The notes: generated by a model not told the origin, from the sequence alone. 64,000 nt of DNA from Planctomycetota bacterium (GCA_028823345.1 JAPKBR010000011.1:21445-85444); one strand, 5' to 3'. Counted from the first letter of the stretch, positions 52,896-63,309 are shown. Numbers and translations: made by a program.

Positions 52896-52939
52896 CTAGG
52901 GCAAGTGATAGCAGGGTCTAGGGCAAGCGATAGCAGGCG
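52896..52939. repeat. 22-base tandem duplication across a stop codon
   Basis: The unit at 52896-52917 is repeated at 52918-52939 with few mismatches. The second copy encodes the last residues and stop of the unknown gene at 52918-53526, so the end of that gene and its stop are duplicated just downstream. Confidence 0.8.
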
Positions 52940-53526
52940 TAGCCCTGCAAGGACCAGGAAGCGCCCAAGAGGCGCTTCATCTCTGCCTGCACGGTGGTCC
53001 CTGCATCCCAGGCCCAGGGCCGATCGGTGACCGAGATGGGATCAAAGACGTCTTCGATCCCATTCTCCCCCAGCTGAACCTCCCACGCCCGCTCGTCGCG
53101 GATTTGTATGGCCAATTGTGTCAGAGCCATGGGCGCGCGAGCCGCCTTGCCCCCGGAACGCGCGGCCAGCAAGACCCCGTCGCCGTTGGGAGCTCGCCAG
53201 GGATGCACCCAGCCCTCCTCCACTTCCAAACGCACGAGGCCGCGAACCGCAATGCAAGTTTCCAACTGCTCGGCGCAACGGCGTTGAATGTGATCCACGC
53301 TGGGGCCGCCGGCAATCCAATCCTGTTGGGCCAGGGTCTGCACATCCTTGGGTGCCCGGCGCAAAATATGCTCCGCGAGGGTCCGCACATAGTCCCCAAA
53401 GGTCGAGGACACAGCCGCCTGGGAACTGGTGCAAGTCACCAAGACCATGGCCGCGCTCAGTCCATCCTCAGCAGAGGAGAACTCAATTCGGCCAAAAGGC
53501 TTGGGGGCTGGACGATGAGAGGGCAA
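52918..53526 (-). CDS. Hypothetical protein between tsf and pyrH
   Basis: 202 residues if the TTG at 53526 is used; the first in-frame ATG (53448) would remove 26 residues including a likely beta strand (GRIEFSSAEDGLSAAMVLV). Mixed alpha/beta, no signal peptide or membrane helix; two Trp-rich short blocks (WVHPWRAPNGDG and RPWAWDAGT). No family recognised. Its position inside the rpsB-tsf-pyrH-frr order hints at a cytoplasmic role near translation, but hairpin 53631-53660 separates it from tsf and a 150-base gap from pyrH, so it may have its own transcript. Confidence 0.55.
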   Translation of the reverse strand: MPSHRPAPKPFGRIEFSSAEDGLSAAMVLVTCTSSQAAVSSTFGDYVRTLAEHILRRAPKDVQTLAQQDWIAGGPSVDHIQRRCAEQLETCIAVRGLVRLEVEEGWVHPWRAPNGDGVLLAARSGGKAARAPMALTQLAIQIRDERAWEVQLGENGIEDVFDPISVTDRPWAWDAGTTVQAEMKRLLGASWSLQGYACYRLP

Positions 53527-53630
53527 GGCTCCAGCCTAGCGCGGGGGACTCGAGAAGGGGAATTTTTCAAGCGGGGGGACCAACCGGGTGCCCCAGGGAG
53601 CCGGGGAACGGTTCCCGCACCCCTAAACCA

Positions 53631-53660
53631 AGAGCACCCCGTCCGGGGACGGGGTGCTCT
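53631..53660 (-). terminator. Terminator after tsf
   Basis: A 13-bp stem with a four-base loop is formed by AGAGCACCCCGTC and its complement (53631-53660). It lies 39 bases after the tsf stop on the minus strand and is followed by TTGGTTTAGG, a weak T-rich tail. It probably ends the rpsB-tsf transcript. Confidence 0.8.
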
Positions 53661-53699
53661 GGATGACAGATCAAAAAGATCTGATCGCTGCTTGGGAAC

Positions 53700-54536
53700 T
53701 CAGGCGCCCACTTCGAATCGGCTGAAGCCGGTCAACTTGGTGCCGTCTCCCATACTTGCCTGAAGAACCTTTTGGACGCTTTGCTTGTCGTCCTTGACCC
53801 AGGGTTGCTCCGTGACGACCTGGCCGGCGAAGAATTTCTCCAAGCGCCCCACCATGATCTTCTCCTGGATCTCAGCGGGCTTGCCGCTGAGCTCTTCCAT
53901 GATAATCGCCTTTTCGCGCTCAACCAAGGACTCGTCAATCTCGGAACGATCGAGAGCGCCCGGGTTGAAGACCACGATGTGCATGCACAAGTCGCGCAGC
54001 ACGTCCATGTCGGGTTTGCCGGTGCTTACCTGCACCATCGCGCCCTTCTTGTTGTCGTGGTGCACGTAGGCCTGAACGGTTCCGCCTGCAGTGCTGTAGG
54101 AGCAAACCGAGGCGATCTGGATGTTTTCACCCAGCTTGCCCACCAAAGCCTTGAGGGCCGTGTCCACTGTGCCGTCCCCTTTCCAGGGTTGGCCCAAGCA
54201 CTCTTCCAAGTCCTTGGGATTATGCTCGAGCACGTGGTTGGCCAAATCCCTAAGGAACTCTTCAAAGTTCGGAGTCTTGGCAACGAAGTCGGTCTCGCAA
54301 GAGATCGCGATCATTGCGCCGCTCTGCTTGTCATCCGAAAGGGTGGACCACACACGGCCTTCGCCGGTGCTACGCCCAGCCTTCTTGGCTGCGGTTTTCA
54401 AACCGGATTTGCGCAGCTCATCGAAGGCTGCATCCAGGTCGCCGGAAGTTGCTTCGAGTGCTTTCTTGCACTCCATCATTCCAGCGCCGGATTTTTCGCG
54501 CAGATTGCGCACGAGGGATGCGGTGATATTGGACAT
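53700..54536 (-). CDS. tsf: Elongation factor Ts
   Basis: 278 residues from the ATG at 54536; the longer open frame reading back into rpsB is a shadow of the low-complexity rpsB tail. Nucleotide-exchange factor for EF-Tu. N-terminal UBA-like helix bundle VRNLREKSGAGMMECKKALEAT with LDAAFDELRKSGLKTAAKKAGR, the EF-Tu-contacting SCETDFVAKTPNF, and dimerisation-domain segments. Begins 43 bases after the rpsB stop. Confidence 0.97.
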   Translation of the reverse strand: MSNITASLVRNLREKSGAGMMECKKALEATSGDLDAAFDELRKSGLKTAAKKAGRSTGEGRVWSTLSDDKQSGAMIAISCETDFVAKTPNFEEFLRDLANHVLEHNPKDLEECLGQPWKGDGTVDTALKALVGKLGENIQIASVCSYSTAGGTVQAYVHHDNKKGAMVQVSTGKPDMDVLRDLCMHIVVFNPGALDRSEIDESLVEREKAIIMEELSGKPAEIQEKIMVGRLEKFFAGQVVTEQPWVKDDKQSVQKVLQASMGDGTKLTGFSRFEVGA

Positions 54537-54579
54537 CGCTTGCTCTATTGTCGAGGGATCGGGGATTCGTGAAGACCGC

Positions 54580-55551
54580 TCAGCTTGCGTTGGAGCTGTC
54601 GGGGGTGGGATTTTGGGGAGCCTCGGCCGGGGCCGGGGCATCGGTAGCAGCCGGGGCTGCATCAGGAGCAGTCGCCTCAGGAGCAGTCGCCTCAGGAGTG
54701 GCTGCATCAGGAGCGGGTGCTTCCCCTTCCTTGCGGGTGGGCATGGGACGGGAAGGACGGGTGGGACGGGGCTCGTTACCAGATCCATCAGCAGCGGGAG
54801 TGGGAGCGGCCTCCGGCTCCTGATCGCTGTGCTCGGCAGAGGTCACCGCCTTCATTTGCTCTTCGTTCTGCTGCGCGCCGCCTTCAACGGCAGCGGCCAG
54901 TTGATTCACCAACAAGCGCACGCTCTTCAAAGCGTCGTCGTTGCCGGGGATCACGATGTCCACATCCTGCGGGTCGCAATCCGTATCGAGGATACCGATT
55001 ACAGCCACGCCCATCTTGCGCGCTTCGCGCACGGCGTTGGCTTCACGGGAGGGGTCGACCACGATCATCACCGCGGGAACACTCTTCATCTCGCGAATGC
55101 CGCCAAGGTTACGGGTAATCTTGCGCTGCTCGCGCGCCATGAAGGAGAGCTCCTTCTTGTTGAGCTTTTGGTCTGCGATCGCCTTCTCGTCAATGGCCTC
55201 GAGTTGCTCGAGACGCTTGAGTCGGGAACGGATCACCGAGAAATTCGTCAGGGTGCCACCGATCCAGCGCTCGGTCACAACGGGCATACCCGTGCGCTCG
55301 CCAGCTTCGATGACTACGCCTTTGACCTGGCGCTTGGTGCCAACCCAAAGAACCATTTTGCCTTCAGAGGCAACTTGGAAAAGCAGGTTTTGAGCGCGAA
55401 TGATGCCCCGCAGGGTTTCGCGCAAATCGATCACGTGGACGGCCCCATTCTTACTATGAATGTAAGGCTTCATGCGCGGGTTCCAGCGGGATGCGCGGCA
55501 GCCGTAGTGCACGCCGGCGTCGATCAGGGACTGAACGGAGGGAATCTCCAT
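54580..55551 (-). CDS. rpsB: 30S ribosomal protein S2 with long Ala/Pro/Asp-rich C-terminal tail
   Basis: 323 residues. S2 core of about 230 residues: LIDAGVHYGCRASRWNPRMKPYI, VHVIDLRETL, VLWVGTKRQ, YVTERWIGGTLTNF-like VTERWIGGTLTNFS, PAVMIVVDPSREANAVREARK and VIGILDTDCDPQDVDIVIPGNDDALKSV. Ordinary S2 ends soon after this. Here a disordered extension of about 80 residues follows, rich in Ala, Pro, Thr and Asp with short repeats (PEATAPEATAPDAAPAATDA). It heads the rpsB-tsf operon. Confidence 0.96.
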   Translation of the reverse strand: MEIPSVQSLIDAGVHYGCRASRWNPRMKPYIHSKNGAVHVIDLRETLRGIIRAQNLLFQVASEGKMVLWVGTKRQVKGVVIEAGERTGMPVVTERWIGGTLTNFSVIRSRLKRLEQLEAIDEKAIADQKLNKKELSFMAREQRKITRNLGGIREMKSVPAVMIVVDPSREANAVREARKMGVAVIGILDTDCDPQDVDIVIPGNDDALKSVRLLVNQLAAAVEGGAQQNEEQMKAVTSAEHSDQEPEAAPTPAADGSGNEPRPTRPSRPMPTRKEGEAPAPDAATPEATAPEATAPDAAPAATDAPAPAEAPQNPTPDSSNAS

Positions 55552-56162
55552 GGAGGTCTTATTACTTGGGTCTGTGGTTGAAATGGATGGCGCACTGCGT
55601 CATTGCAGATTGCCGTGCACCGGTCGTTCGGACCCGGCCCCACCCTTCCGCGCAATAGATCCAAAGACCATCTGCGCGAGCGCCCCTTCCCTGATCCGCT
55701 GAAGGATCTCGAGGGGGGCCTCGAAGGATGCAGCGGAACGTTCTCCCGGCGCATGAAGCGGAAAAGTGTAGAGATGAAAAGGGCAATCGTCCACGAACAT
55801 CTTTGGGATCCCAGGGGATTTGGGCTATTCCCGGGACCACACACCCCCCACCCGGGGCGTGCGCGGTCGGTGGGGGCTGTCCAGTGGAGCCACGAATTCC
55901 GCGGGAACGGGCCCTGCCGGTGAGCTCCCCGACCCCTGCCGCATGAATCCGCCAACGAAGCACATTCATGCACTCTTGCCGCATTTTGGGCCCAAAACCC
56001 CCCAATAGTGGCCCAAACCGATCACAATTTGAGCCTAGGGAAAGGGCCCGGGACCGGTCTGCCACAGGCTCTGGCCAGTAGGAGTATCCTACGGGTGCAC
56101 CAGCAGCCCTCAAACCCGCCTTCCCAGCCACAAGCCCGGTTCACCCGTGGTGGGGCCTATCC
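55552..56162. other. 611-base divergent intergenic region between rpsB and the GGDEF gene
   Basis: Contains the rpsB leader and promoter region and the 5' region of the GGDEF gene. Several open frames cover it but none has a recognisable domain or clear coding character. The best is a 66-residue minus-strand frame at 55600-55800 (starting MFVDDCPFHLYTFPLHAPG), which ends about 50 bases before the rpsB start and could be a small leader protein. No convincing TTGACA/TATAAT pair or S2-operator structure could be identified by eye. Confidence 0.4.
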
Positions 56163-57101
56163 ATGACCAGCAACCTATGCATTCTGATCAGCGATCATCG
56201 GGGCGAAGGCCTCGGGGAAGCGCTGAAGGGTTTGATCGGGGCGGGCATGGATATCCACCAGGCCAGCAACCTCAAGGGCAGCCGAGAGCACATGTCACGC
56301 TTTCGCCCCCAGGTGGTCATCCTCGATCCCCTCGCCAGCGGCGGGACAAAAGAAATCGAGACCATTTGGGCCGTGGCGGATTCCCATGCACCAGCCCTAC
56401 TGTTGGTCACCGATCCCAGCCGGGTAGACGCCGCCGCCACTGCCCAAGCCAGCCTGCGCGACATCCCCATGGATCTGATTCGAAGGGACGCAAGCCTCGA
56501 TGAATTCCGCGTGCGCGTGCGCGCCTTGGCGAGCCGCTATACGGGCGAATCGGAACTCGAGGAATTACGCTACCAGGCCTCCCATGATGATCGCACGGGC
56601 CTCTTGCGGCCGGTCCCCTTTACCGATCGCCTCGAAGAACACTTTTCAGCGGCCGCCCGCCACAAGTTGCCCCTTGCCCTAATCCTGATGGACCTAGATC
56701 GCTTTGGTCAAATCAACAAGCAATACGATCACACCGTGGGCGATCGGGTGATCGAGGGAGTGGGCAAATTGGTGCGTCTCAATCTGCGCACCGAGGACAT
56801 CGGCGGACGCTTGGGGGGCGATGAATTTGGGTTGCTGCTCCCCTATACAACTGCAGTGGATGCGGCGCGGGTGGTACGCCGAGTGCGCGACCGAATGCGC
56901 AGCCTGATCACCCCCGTCGAGCAGCGTGACCCGGTGGTGGTCACCGCCAGTTTGGGCTTTGAGTCCTTCGATGGAACAGACCTCCAAAGTGCCGATGAAA
57001 TGCGTTTAAGGGCAGAAAAAGCCCTACGCGCGGCCAAAACAGCCCGGGGGGACCAGGGGATTTACTTCCGCAGTCTCGGGGAAGATCTGCACCGGGCCTA
57101 G
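56163..57101 (+). CDS. Degenerate receiver-like domain + GGDEF diguanylate cyclase
   Basis: 312 residues. Residues 1-125 look like a response-regulator receiver (NLCILISDH, VVILDPLASG with possible phospho-Asp 55), but the N-terminal acidic pair is reduced to one Asp and the invariant Lys is replaced by Arg (LIRRDAS), so signalling through phosphorylation is doubtful. A helix links to a GGDEF domain: LILMDLDRFGQIN with the metal Asp about 177, and intact GGDEF at 218-222. RxxD at 209-212, five residues upstream, is a proper inhibitory I-site. It should make cyclic di-GMP and be product-inhibited. No signal peptide. Monocistronic, convergent with the NPCBM gene. Confidence 0.9.
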   Translation: MTSNLCILISDHRGEGLGEALKGLIGAGMDIHQASNLKGSREHMSRFRPQVVILDPLASGGTKEIETIWAVADSHAPALLLVTDPSRVDAAATAQASLRDIPMDLIRRDASLDEFRVRVRALASRYTGESELEELRYQASHDDRTGLLRPVPFTDRLEEHFSAAARHKLPLALILMDLDRFGQINKQYDHTVGDRVIEGVGKLVRLNLRTEDIGGRLGGDEFGLLLPYTTAVDAARVVRRVRDRMRSLITPVEQRDPVVVTASLGFESFDGTDLQSADEMRLRAEKALRAAKTARGDQGIYFRSLGEDLHRA

Positions 57102-57137
57102 GGTCTACGACCTGCCCGATTGGACCTCTCAAGGGGC

Positions 57138-58352
57138 TTATTCTTTGAGCAAGATGGGTCGCAACCAATCCGCTCGATCCAGCACCCAGTCATCGAGGGC
57201 ATCCACCTCAAGCACCAATTCCTTGGCACCCACCAAATCCACCGGGGGCACCACCAAGGCCGGGCTACCCACCCGCACCTCGGCGCTCTCATAGCGCAGC
57301 TCCCCATCCACCAGCACCCGAAAACGCACGGTTCCCCCACGGCTACCCCGACCGGCGGAATCGTCGACTCCAATGCGGGTGCGCAAGCGATTCCACTCAC
57401 CCGCAAGGTTCCAAGTAATACGGCTCGGGGCGTGCACCCCAAGTCCCAGGTGAAATAAGCGCCCGCCAACCTGCAACGGTCCGCCCCCCACTGCCTGATT
57501 CGCACGCATGGGCCAGGACTGGCCAATCACCTCTTCCGTATCAAAGGGGTTGAGCGGTCCCAGGTCCGTGGGTTTTAGGTTCGACAAAAATCCATAGGAT
57601 GAATCCTGCACCGCCAACTCCGCCACATCCTGGGGGAGCAATAGAAACTCATCGGTCCCCAAGCGCAGGCTCAAACCGGCCTCTGTGATTCCGAGCAGTT
57701 GCGCATTGAAGGCGCCCCCCGTGCGGGTGGTGATGCTGGCTTCCACAACGTCCGGAGTCGGGGTTGATTCTTCTGGGGCGGAGAGGGCTTCGATGTAGAG
57801 AGCCGCCACCTCCTTCCAGGGGTGCAGCCGTTCTCCCAAGGGGCCTTCGAAGAGAAGTCCCTCGGAGGAAAAACCCACAGTCAAGCCGTCCAAGCGATCC
57901 AGGCCGCGGCCTCGCACCAGATAAAGCCGGTCCCCCTCTTCGGGGGCCACGGGTAACCCATCCTGGCCAGCGAGGGCCTCGGGCAACAGCAGGCTGCTGA
58001 TTTGGTCAATGCCCAGGGAGCACCGGCTGCCCCCGGCAAGGGCCAACTCCAATTGCTCAGCAGTACCGCCGGCCAGGAAGCCGGACAGGCTTCCCCCTCC
58101 CACGAATTGCAGGCGCAGGGGGTGCCCCGGAGCAAGGGGCTGTTGGGGCGTGCTCTTGGCCTCCGGCAAATCCACGAAGCGGACGAAAACCGCTCCCTTC
58201 TCACGAGGATCTGACAAGTCAAGCCCATGGAGTGGGAGGCGCTGAATCTCTCCGGCTGCGGATTCCAACTCCACTTTGGGTGTGGAGCCAGCTTGGGAAG
58301 GGCCGGTCCCACCAGGGCCGAGCAGGGTCATCAGGAGAAAAAGGGTCCACAT
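57138..58352 (-). CDS. Exported NPCBM/NEW2-domain protein
   Basis: 404 residues from the ATG at 58352, where a signal peptide starts (MWTLFLLMTLLGPGGTG). The middle consists of beta-rich repeats (SLSGFLAGGTAEQLELALAGG, YLVRGRGLDRLDGLTVGF). The C-terminal about 140 residues form an NPCBM carbohydrate-binding module: FHLGLGVHAPSRITWNL, LRTRIGVDDSAG, VRFRVLVDGELRYES and LVLEVDALDDWVLDRADWL. Probably binds glycan in the periplasm or at the surface. No catalytic domain seen. The open frame upstream of 58352 is not coding-like. Confidence 0.82.
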   Translation of the reverse strand: MWTLFLLMTLLGPGGTGPSQAGSTPKVELESAAGEIQRLPLHGLDLSDPREKGAVFVRFVDLPEAKSTPQQPLAPGHPLRLQFVGGGSLSGFLAGGTAEQLELALAGGSRCSLGIDQISSLLLPEALAGQDGLPVAPEEGDRLYLVRGRGLDRLDGLTVGFSSEGLLFEGPLGERLHPWKEVAALYIEALSAPEESTPTPDVVEASITTRTGGAFNAQLLGITEAGLSLRLGTDEFLLLPQDVAELAVQDSSYGFLSNLKPTDLGPLNPFDTEEVIGQSWPMRANQAVGGGPLQVGGRLFHLGLGVHAPSRITWNLAGEWNRLRTRIGVDDSAGRGSRGGTVRFRVLVDGELRYESAEVRVGSPALVVPPVDLVGAKELVLEVDALDDWVLDRADWLRPILLKE

Positions 58353-58711
58353 GGCAACCAGAGTACCCAATGGAGATTGCCAGGCAACGATCGAACCCTC
58401 CCACCACCCGGGGCTTTGGCCCCGGGATGGGCCTTGGAAGCATCCACCAGCACTCCTTCCATGGACGGCTAGGGCCTGCTGCCAAAAGGGCAGACACACC
58501 CCTCCGACCCAGGGCGTTCTGCCGATTCGGCAGAGGGCAATAGGGGCCCGCCGGATGTAACCCCTTGCTGATAAGAGGCTTACGCCCACCGGCCAGTTCG
58601 GCACCCTTATTGCATCAACCCCAACCACCATTCACCCCCCGCCCCGTCAATCTTGACCCGCGGAGGGCTATCTTCGTTCCCCCCCCACCCCCAGCCCAAG
58701 AGCACACACAC
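58353..58711. other. 359-base divergent intergenic region upstream of groEL1
   Basis: Holds the control region of the chaperone block. There is no match to the CIRCE element (TTAGCACTC-N9-GAGTGCTAA), so HrcA control of this block is not supported. A 7-bp inverted repeat with a three-base centre (58518-58534, TCTGCCG-ATT-CGGCAGA) lies about 180 bases before groEL1 and is the only symmetrical candidate operator. No further gene seen. Confidence 0.45.
58518..58534. promoter_or_regulatory. Inverted repeat upstream of groEL1, candidate operator
   Basis: TCTGCCG-ATT-CGGCAGA forms a perfect 7-bp dyad. Size and position suit a dimeric regulator binding site, but it could also be a small terminator-like hairpin of the region. 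No T-tract follows on either strand. Confidence 0.3.
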
Positions 58712-60403
<1,692 letters not shown>

Positions 60404-60472
60404 TCCCAGTACCACGACTCACCAAGAATCAACTAACAATCCCTCAACCGAACAACACCAAGAACAATCACC

Positions 60473-62077
60473 ATGGCTAAGCAAATAATGTTTGACGATG
60501 CGGCCCGCATAAAAATGCGCTCCGGCATCGAGAAGCTCTCCAAGACCGTTCGCGTCACCCTCGGCCCCGCCGGACGCAACGTCATCCTTCAAAAGTCCTT
60601 CGGTGGACCGCACGTCACCAAGGACGGTGTCTCGGTCGCCAAAGAGATCGAACTCGATGACCCCTTCGAGAACATGGGCGCCAAGCTCGTGCTCGAAGTG
60701 GCCAACAAGACTAACGACGTCGCCGGCGACGGCACCACCACCGCCACGGTGCTGGCTGCCGCAATCTTCTCCGAAGGCCTGAAGTACGTCACCACCGGCG
60801 TCAGCACCATCGCCCTGCGCAATGGCATTGACAAGGCCGTGACCATTGCCAACGAAGCAATTCTTGAGCAGGCTCGGAAGGTCAAGACCAAAGCCGACAA
60901 GCTGGCCGTGGCCTCGATCAGCGCCAACAACGACCCCGATGTGGGCAAGTTCATCGCTGACGCCTTCGAAGCCGTTGGCGACGACGGTGTGATCACCGTG
61001 GAAGAAAACAGCGCCGTGGAAACGGAGCTGGAAGTCGTTGAAGGCATGGAGTTCGACAAGGGCTACCTGTCCCCCTACTTCGCCACCGACATGGCCAAAT
61101 TGGTCTGCCAGTTTGAAGACGCCAACATCCTGATCTGCAACAACAAGATTAGCAGCATGCAGGAATTCGTTCCCGTGCTGGAGGCTGCCGCCCAATCCGG
61201 CCGCCCCTTACTCGTGATCGCTGAGGACGTGGAAGGGGAAGCCCTGACCGCCCTGGTTCTCAACCGCTTGCGCGGTGTGCTCAACGTCTGTGCAGTCAAG
61301 GCCCCGGGCTTTGGCGAGCGACGCAAGGCTATGCTCGAGGACATTGCCGTCTTGACCGGTGGCACCGCGATCACCGACGACACGGGTCTTGCCCTGGAAA
61401 ACGCCACGTCCGAGCACCTCGGCCGCGCGGGCCGCGTGGTGGTCAGCAAGGATGCGACCACCATCATCAAGGGCACCGGCGCCAAGAAGGCGATCACCGA
61501 GCGCTGTAACCAGATCCGCTCCGCAATCGAGCGCACCACCAGCGAGTACGACCGTGAAAAACTGGAAGAGCGCTTGGCGAAGCTTTCGGGCGGCGTGGCG
61601 CTGATCAAGGTCGGCGGTCAAACCGAAGCCGAGATGAAGCAGACCAAGGACCGTGTAGAGGACGCCCTCAACGCGACCCGCGCCGGAATCGCCGAGGGCA
61701 TCGTCCCCGGTGGTGGCGTGGCTCTCTTGCGTGCGGCTGAAGCCGTCAACAAGGGCAAGTACCGTGGAGACGAAAAGTACGGTGCAGAAATCGTCGCGAA
61801 GGCCCTCGAAGCACCCCTTCGCCAAATCGCCATGAACGCCGGCGAAGATGGCTCCGTGGTTGCTGAAACCGTTCGTGAGAAAGGCAAGAACCAGGGCTTC
61901 AATGCCCTCACTTGCACCTATGGAGACATGTTCAAGGCCGGAGTCATCGACCCCGCCAAGGTCGTGCGCACGGCTCTGGCTAACGCTGGATCCATCGCCG
62001 GCCTGCTCTTGACCACGGACTCCATGATCACTGACATCGGTGAGGACCAAGAAGCGATCGACGGCACGACCGCTTGA
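60473..62077 (+). CDS. groL: Chaperonin GroEL, paralogue 2 (no GGM tail)
   Basis: 534 residues. All GroEL blocks present: [43 protein letters not shown] in shortened view, [69 protein letters not shown]. The C-terminus stops at [16 protein letters not shown] with no Gly-Gly-Met tail, so the chamber interior differs from paralogue 1, suggesting a different client set. It follows groEL1 with a 69-base AC-rich, apparently unstructured leader. A hairpin at 62093-62133 separates it from dnaJ. Confidence 0.97.
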   Translation: MAKQIMFDDAARIKMRSGIEKLSKTVRVTLGPAGRNVILQKSFGGPHVTKDGVSVAKEIELDDPFENMGAKLVLEVANKTNDVAGDGTTTATVLAAAIFSEGLKYVTTGVSTIALRNGIDKAVTIANEAILEQARKVKTKADKLAVASISANNDPDVGKFIADAFEAVGDDGVITVEENSAVETELEVVEGMEFDKGYLSPYFATDMAKLVCQFEDANILICNNKISSMQEFVPVLEAAAQSGRPLLVIAEDVEGEALTALVLNRLRGVLNVCAVKAPGFGERRKAMLEDIAVLTGGTAITDDTGLALENATSEHLGRAGRVVVSKDATTIIKGTGAKKAITERCNQIRSAIERTTSEYDREKLEERLAKLSGGVALIKVGGQTEAEMKQTKDRVEDALNATRAGIAEGIVPGGGVALLRAAEAVNKGKYRGDEKYGAEIVAKALEAPLRQIAMNAGEDGSVVAETVREKGKNQGFNALTCTYGDMFKAGVIDPAKVVRTALANAGSIAGLLLTTDSMITDIGEDQEAIDGTTA

Positions 62078-62092
62078 TTCCATCTCCCTCGG

Positions 62093-62133
62093 TGGCCGGG
62101 TTATTCGTTGGGAAGCCAACGATTGCCCGGCCA
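62093..62133 (+). terminator. Two-tier hairpin between groEL2 and dnaJ
   Basis: Outer 8-bp stem TGGCCGGG/CCCGGCCA and inner 6-bp stem CGTTGG/CCAACG around a GAAG tetraloop, with an internal loop of 5 and 4 bases. It starts 16 bases after the groEL2 stop. No T-run follows, so it may act as a partial terminator or mRNA-stabilising element rather than a full stop. Confidence 0.55.
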
Positions 62134-62181
62134 TCGGTCCATTTCCCCAGTACCCCTTGGGCGTCCGAACCATCCTGATCC

Positions 62182-63309
62182 ATGAGCGACAAAAGCGACT
62201 ACTATCAAGTCTTGGGAGTGGAGAAAAGCGCCGATGCACAGGCGATTAAGAAGGCCTACCGCAAGCTCGCCCTTAAACATCACCCGGACCAAAACCCGGG
62301 CGACAAGGCATCTGAGAGTTCATTCAAGGAAGCTGCCGAGGCCTACGATGTGCTCTCTGACGAGAACAAGCGGGCCCAGTATGACCAGTTTGGACATGCA
62401 GCCTTCTCCGGCGGCGGCCAATACAGCGGCCCCCAGTACAACAACCTCGAAGATATTTTCTCCGCCTTCGGGGATGTCTTTGGTGGTGGAGGTGGAGCCT
62501 TCGGAGACATGTTCGGTGGTGGACGCCGCCAGCGTGGCCCCGCAAAAGGGCGCGACCTCAAGATTCAGCTGGACCTGAGTCTCGAAGAGATCGACTCTGG
62601 GATCGAACGCACCATTAGCCTCAAGCGTCGCGAACACTGTGGAACGTGCTCGGGATCCGGAGCCAAGAAGGGCACGGGCAAGGCCTCCTGCAAAACCTGC
62701 GGCGGTCGAGGCCAAGTGGCACGCAATACGGGTTTCTTCCAGGTGGCAGCCGTCTGCCCCACCTGCCAAGGTGCGGGTCAAGTGATCAAGGATCCCTGTG
62801 GCGACTGCCGAGGGTCCGGTGGCCAGAAGGAAAGCGCCGACATTGATGTGGAGATCCCCGCAGGCATTGAAGACGGCATGCGTCTGGTGGTACGCGGAGC
62901 CGGGGATGCCGGTCCCAAAGAAGGAGTGCGCGGGGACCTCTATGTGCTGGTTCGCGAGCACGAGCACAACATCTTCCAACGCAGCGGTCCAGACCTGGTG
63001 GCCGAATTGCCCTTTAGCTTTGGACAGCTCACCCTGGGTACCAAAGTCGAGATCCCCACCTTGCGCGGTAAGGTAGAAATGAGCATCCCCGCAGGAACTC
63101 AAACCGGCAAGGTTTTCCGCCTGCGCGGACAGGGCCTCCCCCGCCTCGAGAGCTCCGGCCGTGGCGATCAATTGGTGCGGGTCTTCGTGGAGATCCCCAA
63201 GAAACTATCCCCCGAGCAAAAGTCACTGCTAGAGGAGTTCGAACAACTCGAGCAGGAATCCCACGGCAAGAAGAACTTTTTTGAACGCATCGCGGACCAC
63301 TTCTCGTGA
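62182..63309 (+). CDS. dnaJ: Chaperone DnaJ
   Basis: 375 residues. Type I J-protein that stimulates DnaK. J domain with HPD at 34-36 (LKHHPDQNPGD), Gly/Phe-rich segment (FGDVFGGGGGAFGDMFGGG), zinc domain with four CxxCxGxG-type repeats (CGTCSGSG, CKTCGGRG, CPTCQGAG, CGDCRGSG), and the C-terminal substrate domains (GDLYVLVREHEHNIFQRSGPD). Its stop overlaps the grpE start as GTGA. No dnaK in view. Confidence 0.97.
   Translation: MSDKSDYYQVLGVEKSADAQAIKKAYRKLALKHHPDQNPGDKASESSFKEAAEAYDVLSDENKRAQYDQFGHAAFSGGGQYSGPQYNNLEDIFSAFGDVFGGGGGAFGDMFGGGRRQRGPAKGRDLKIQLDLSLEEIDSGIERTISLKRREHCGTCSGSGAKKGTGKASCKTCGGRGQVARNTGFFQVAAVCPTCQGAGQVIKDPCGDCRGSGGQKESADIDVEIPAGIEDGMRLVVRGAGDAGPKEGVRGDLYVLVREHEHNIFQRSGPDLVAELPFSFGQLTLGTKVEIPTLRGKVEMSIPAGTQTGKVFRLRGQGLPRLESSGRGDQLVRVFVEIPKKLSPEQKSLLEEFEQLEQESHGKKNFFERIADHFS

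Noticed and set aside
54121..55581. 486-residue plus-strand open frame opposite rpsB and tsf
   Set aside because: Antisense to two essential ribosomal genes; Ser/Arg/Gly-rich without domains, so non-coding.
55562..56131. 189-residue minus-strand open frame between rpsB and the GGDEF gene
   Set aside because: Arg/Gly/Cys-rich composition without domain, and it overlaps two other open frames equally; not supported as a gene.
58353..58711. CIRCE operator upstream of groEL1
   Set aside because: No sequence close to the TTAGCACTC/GAGTGCTAA inverted pair was found.
61208..62239. 343-residue minus-strand open frame opposite groEL2
   Set aside because: Shadow of groEL2 with atypical composition and no recognisable family.
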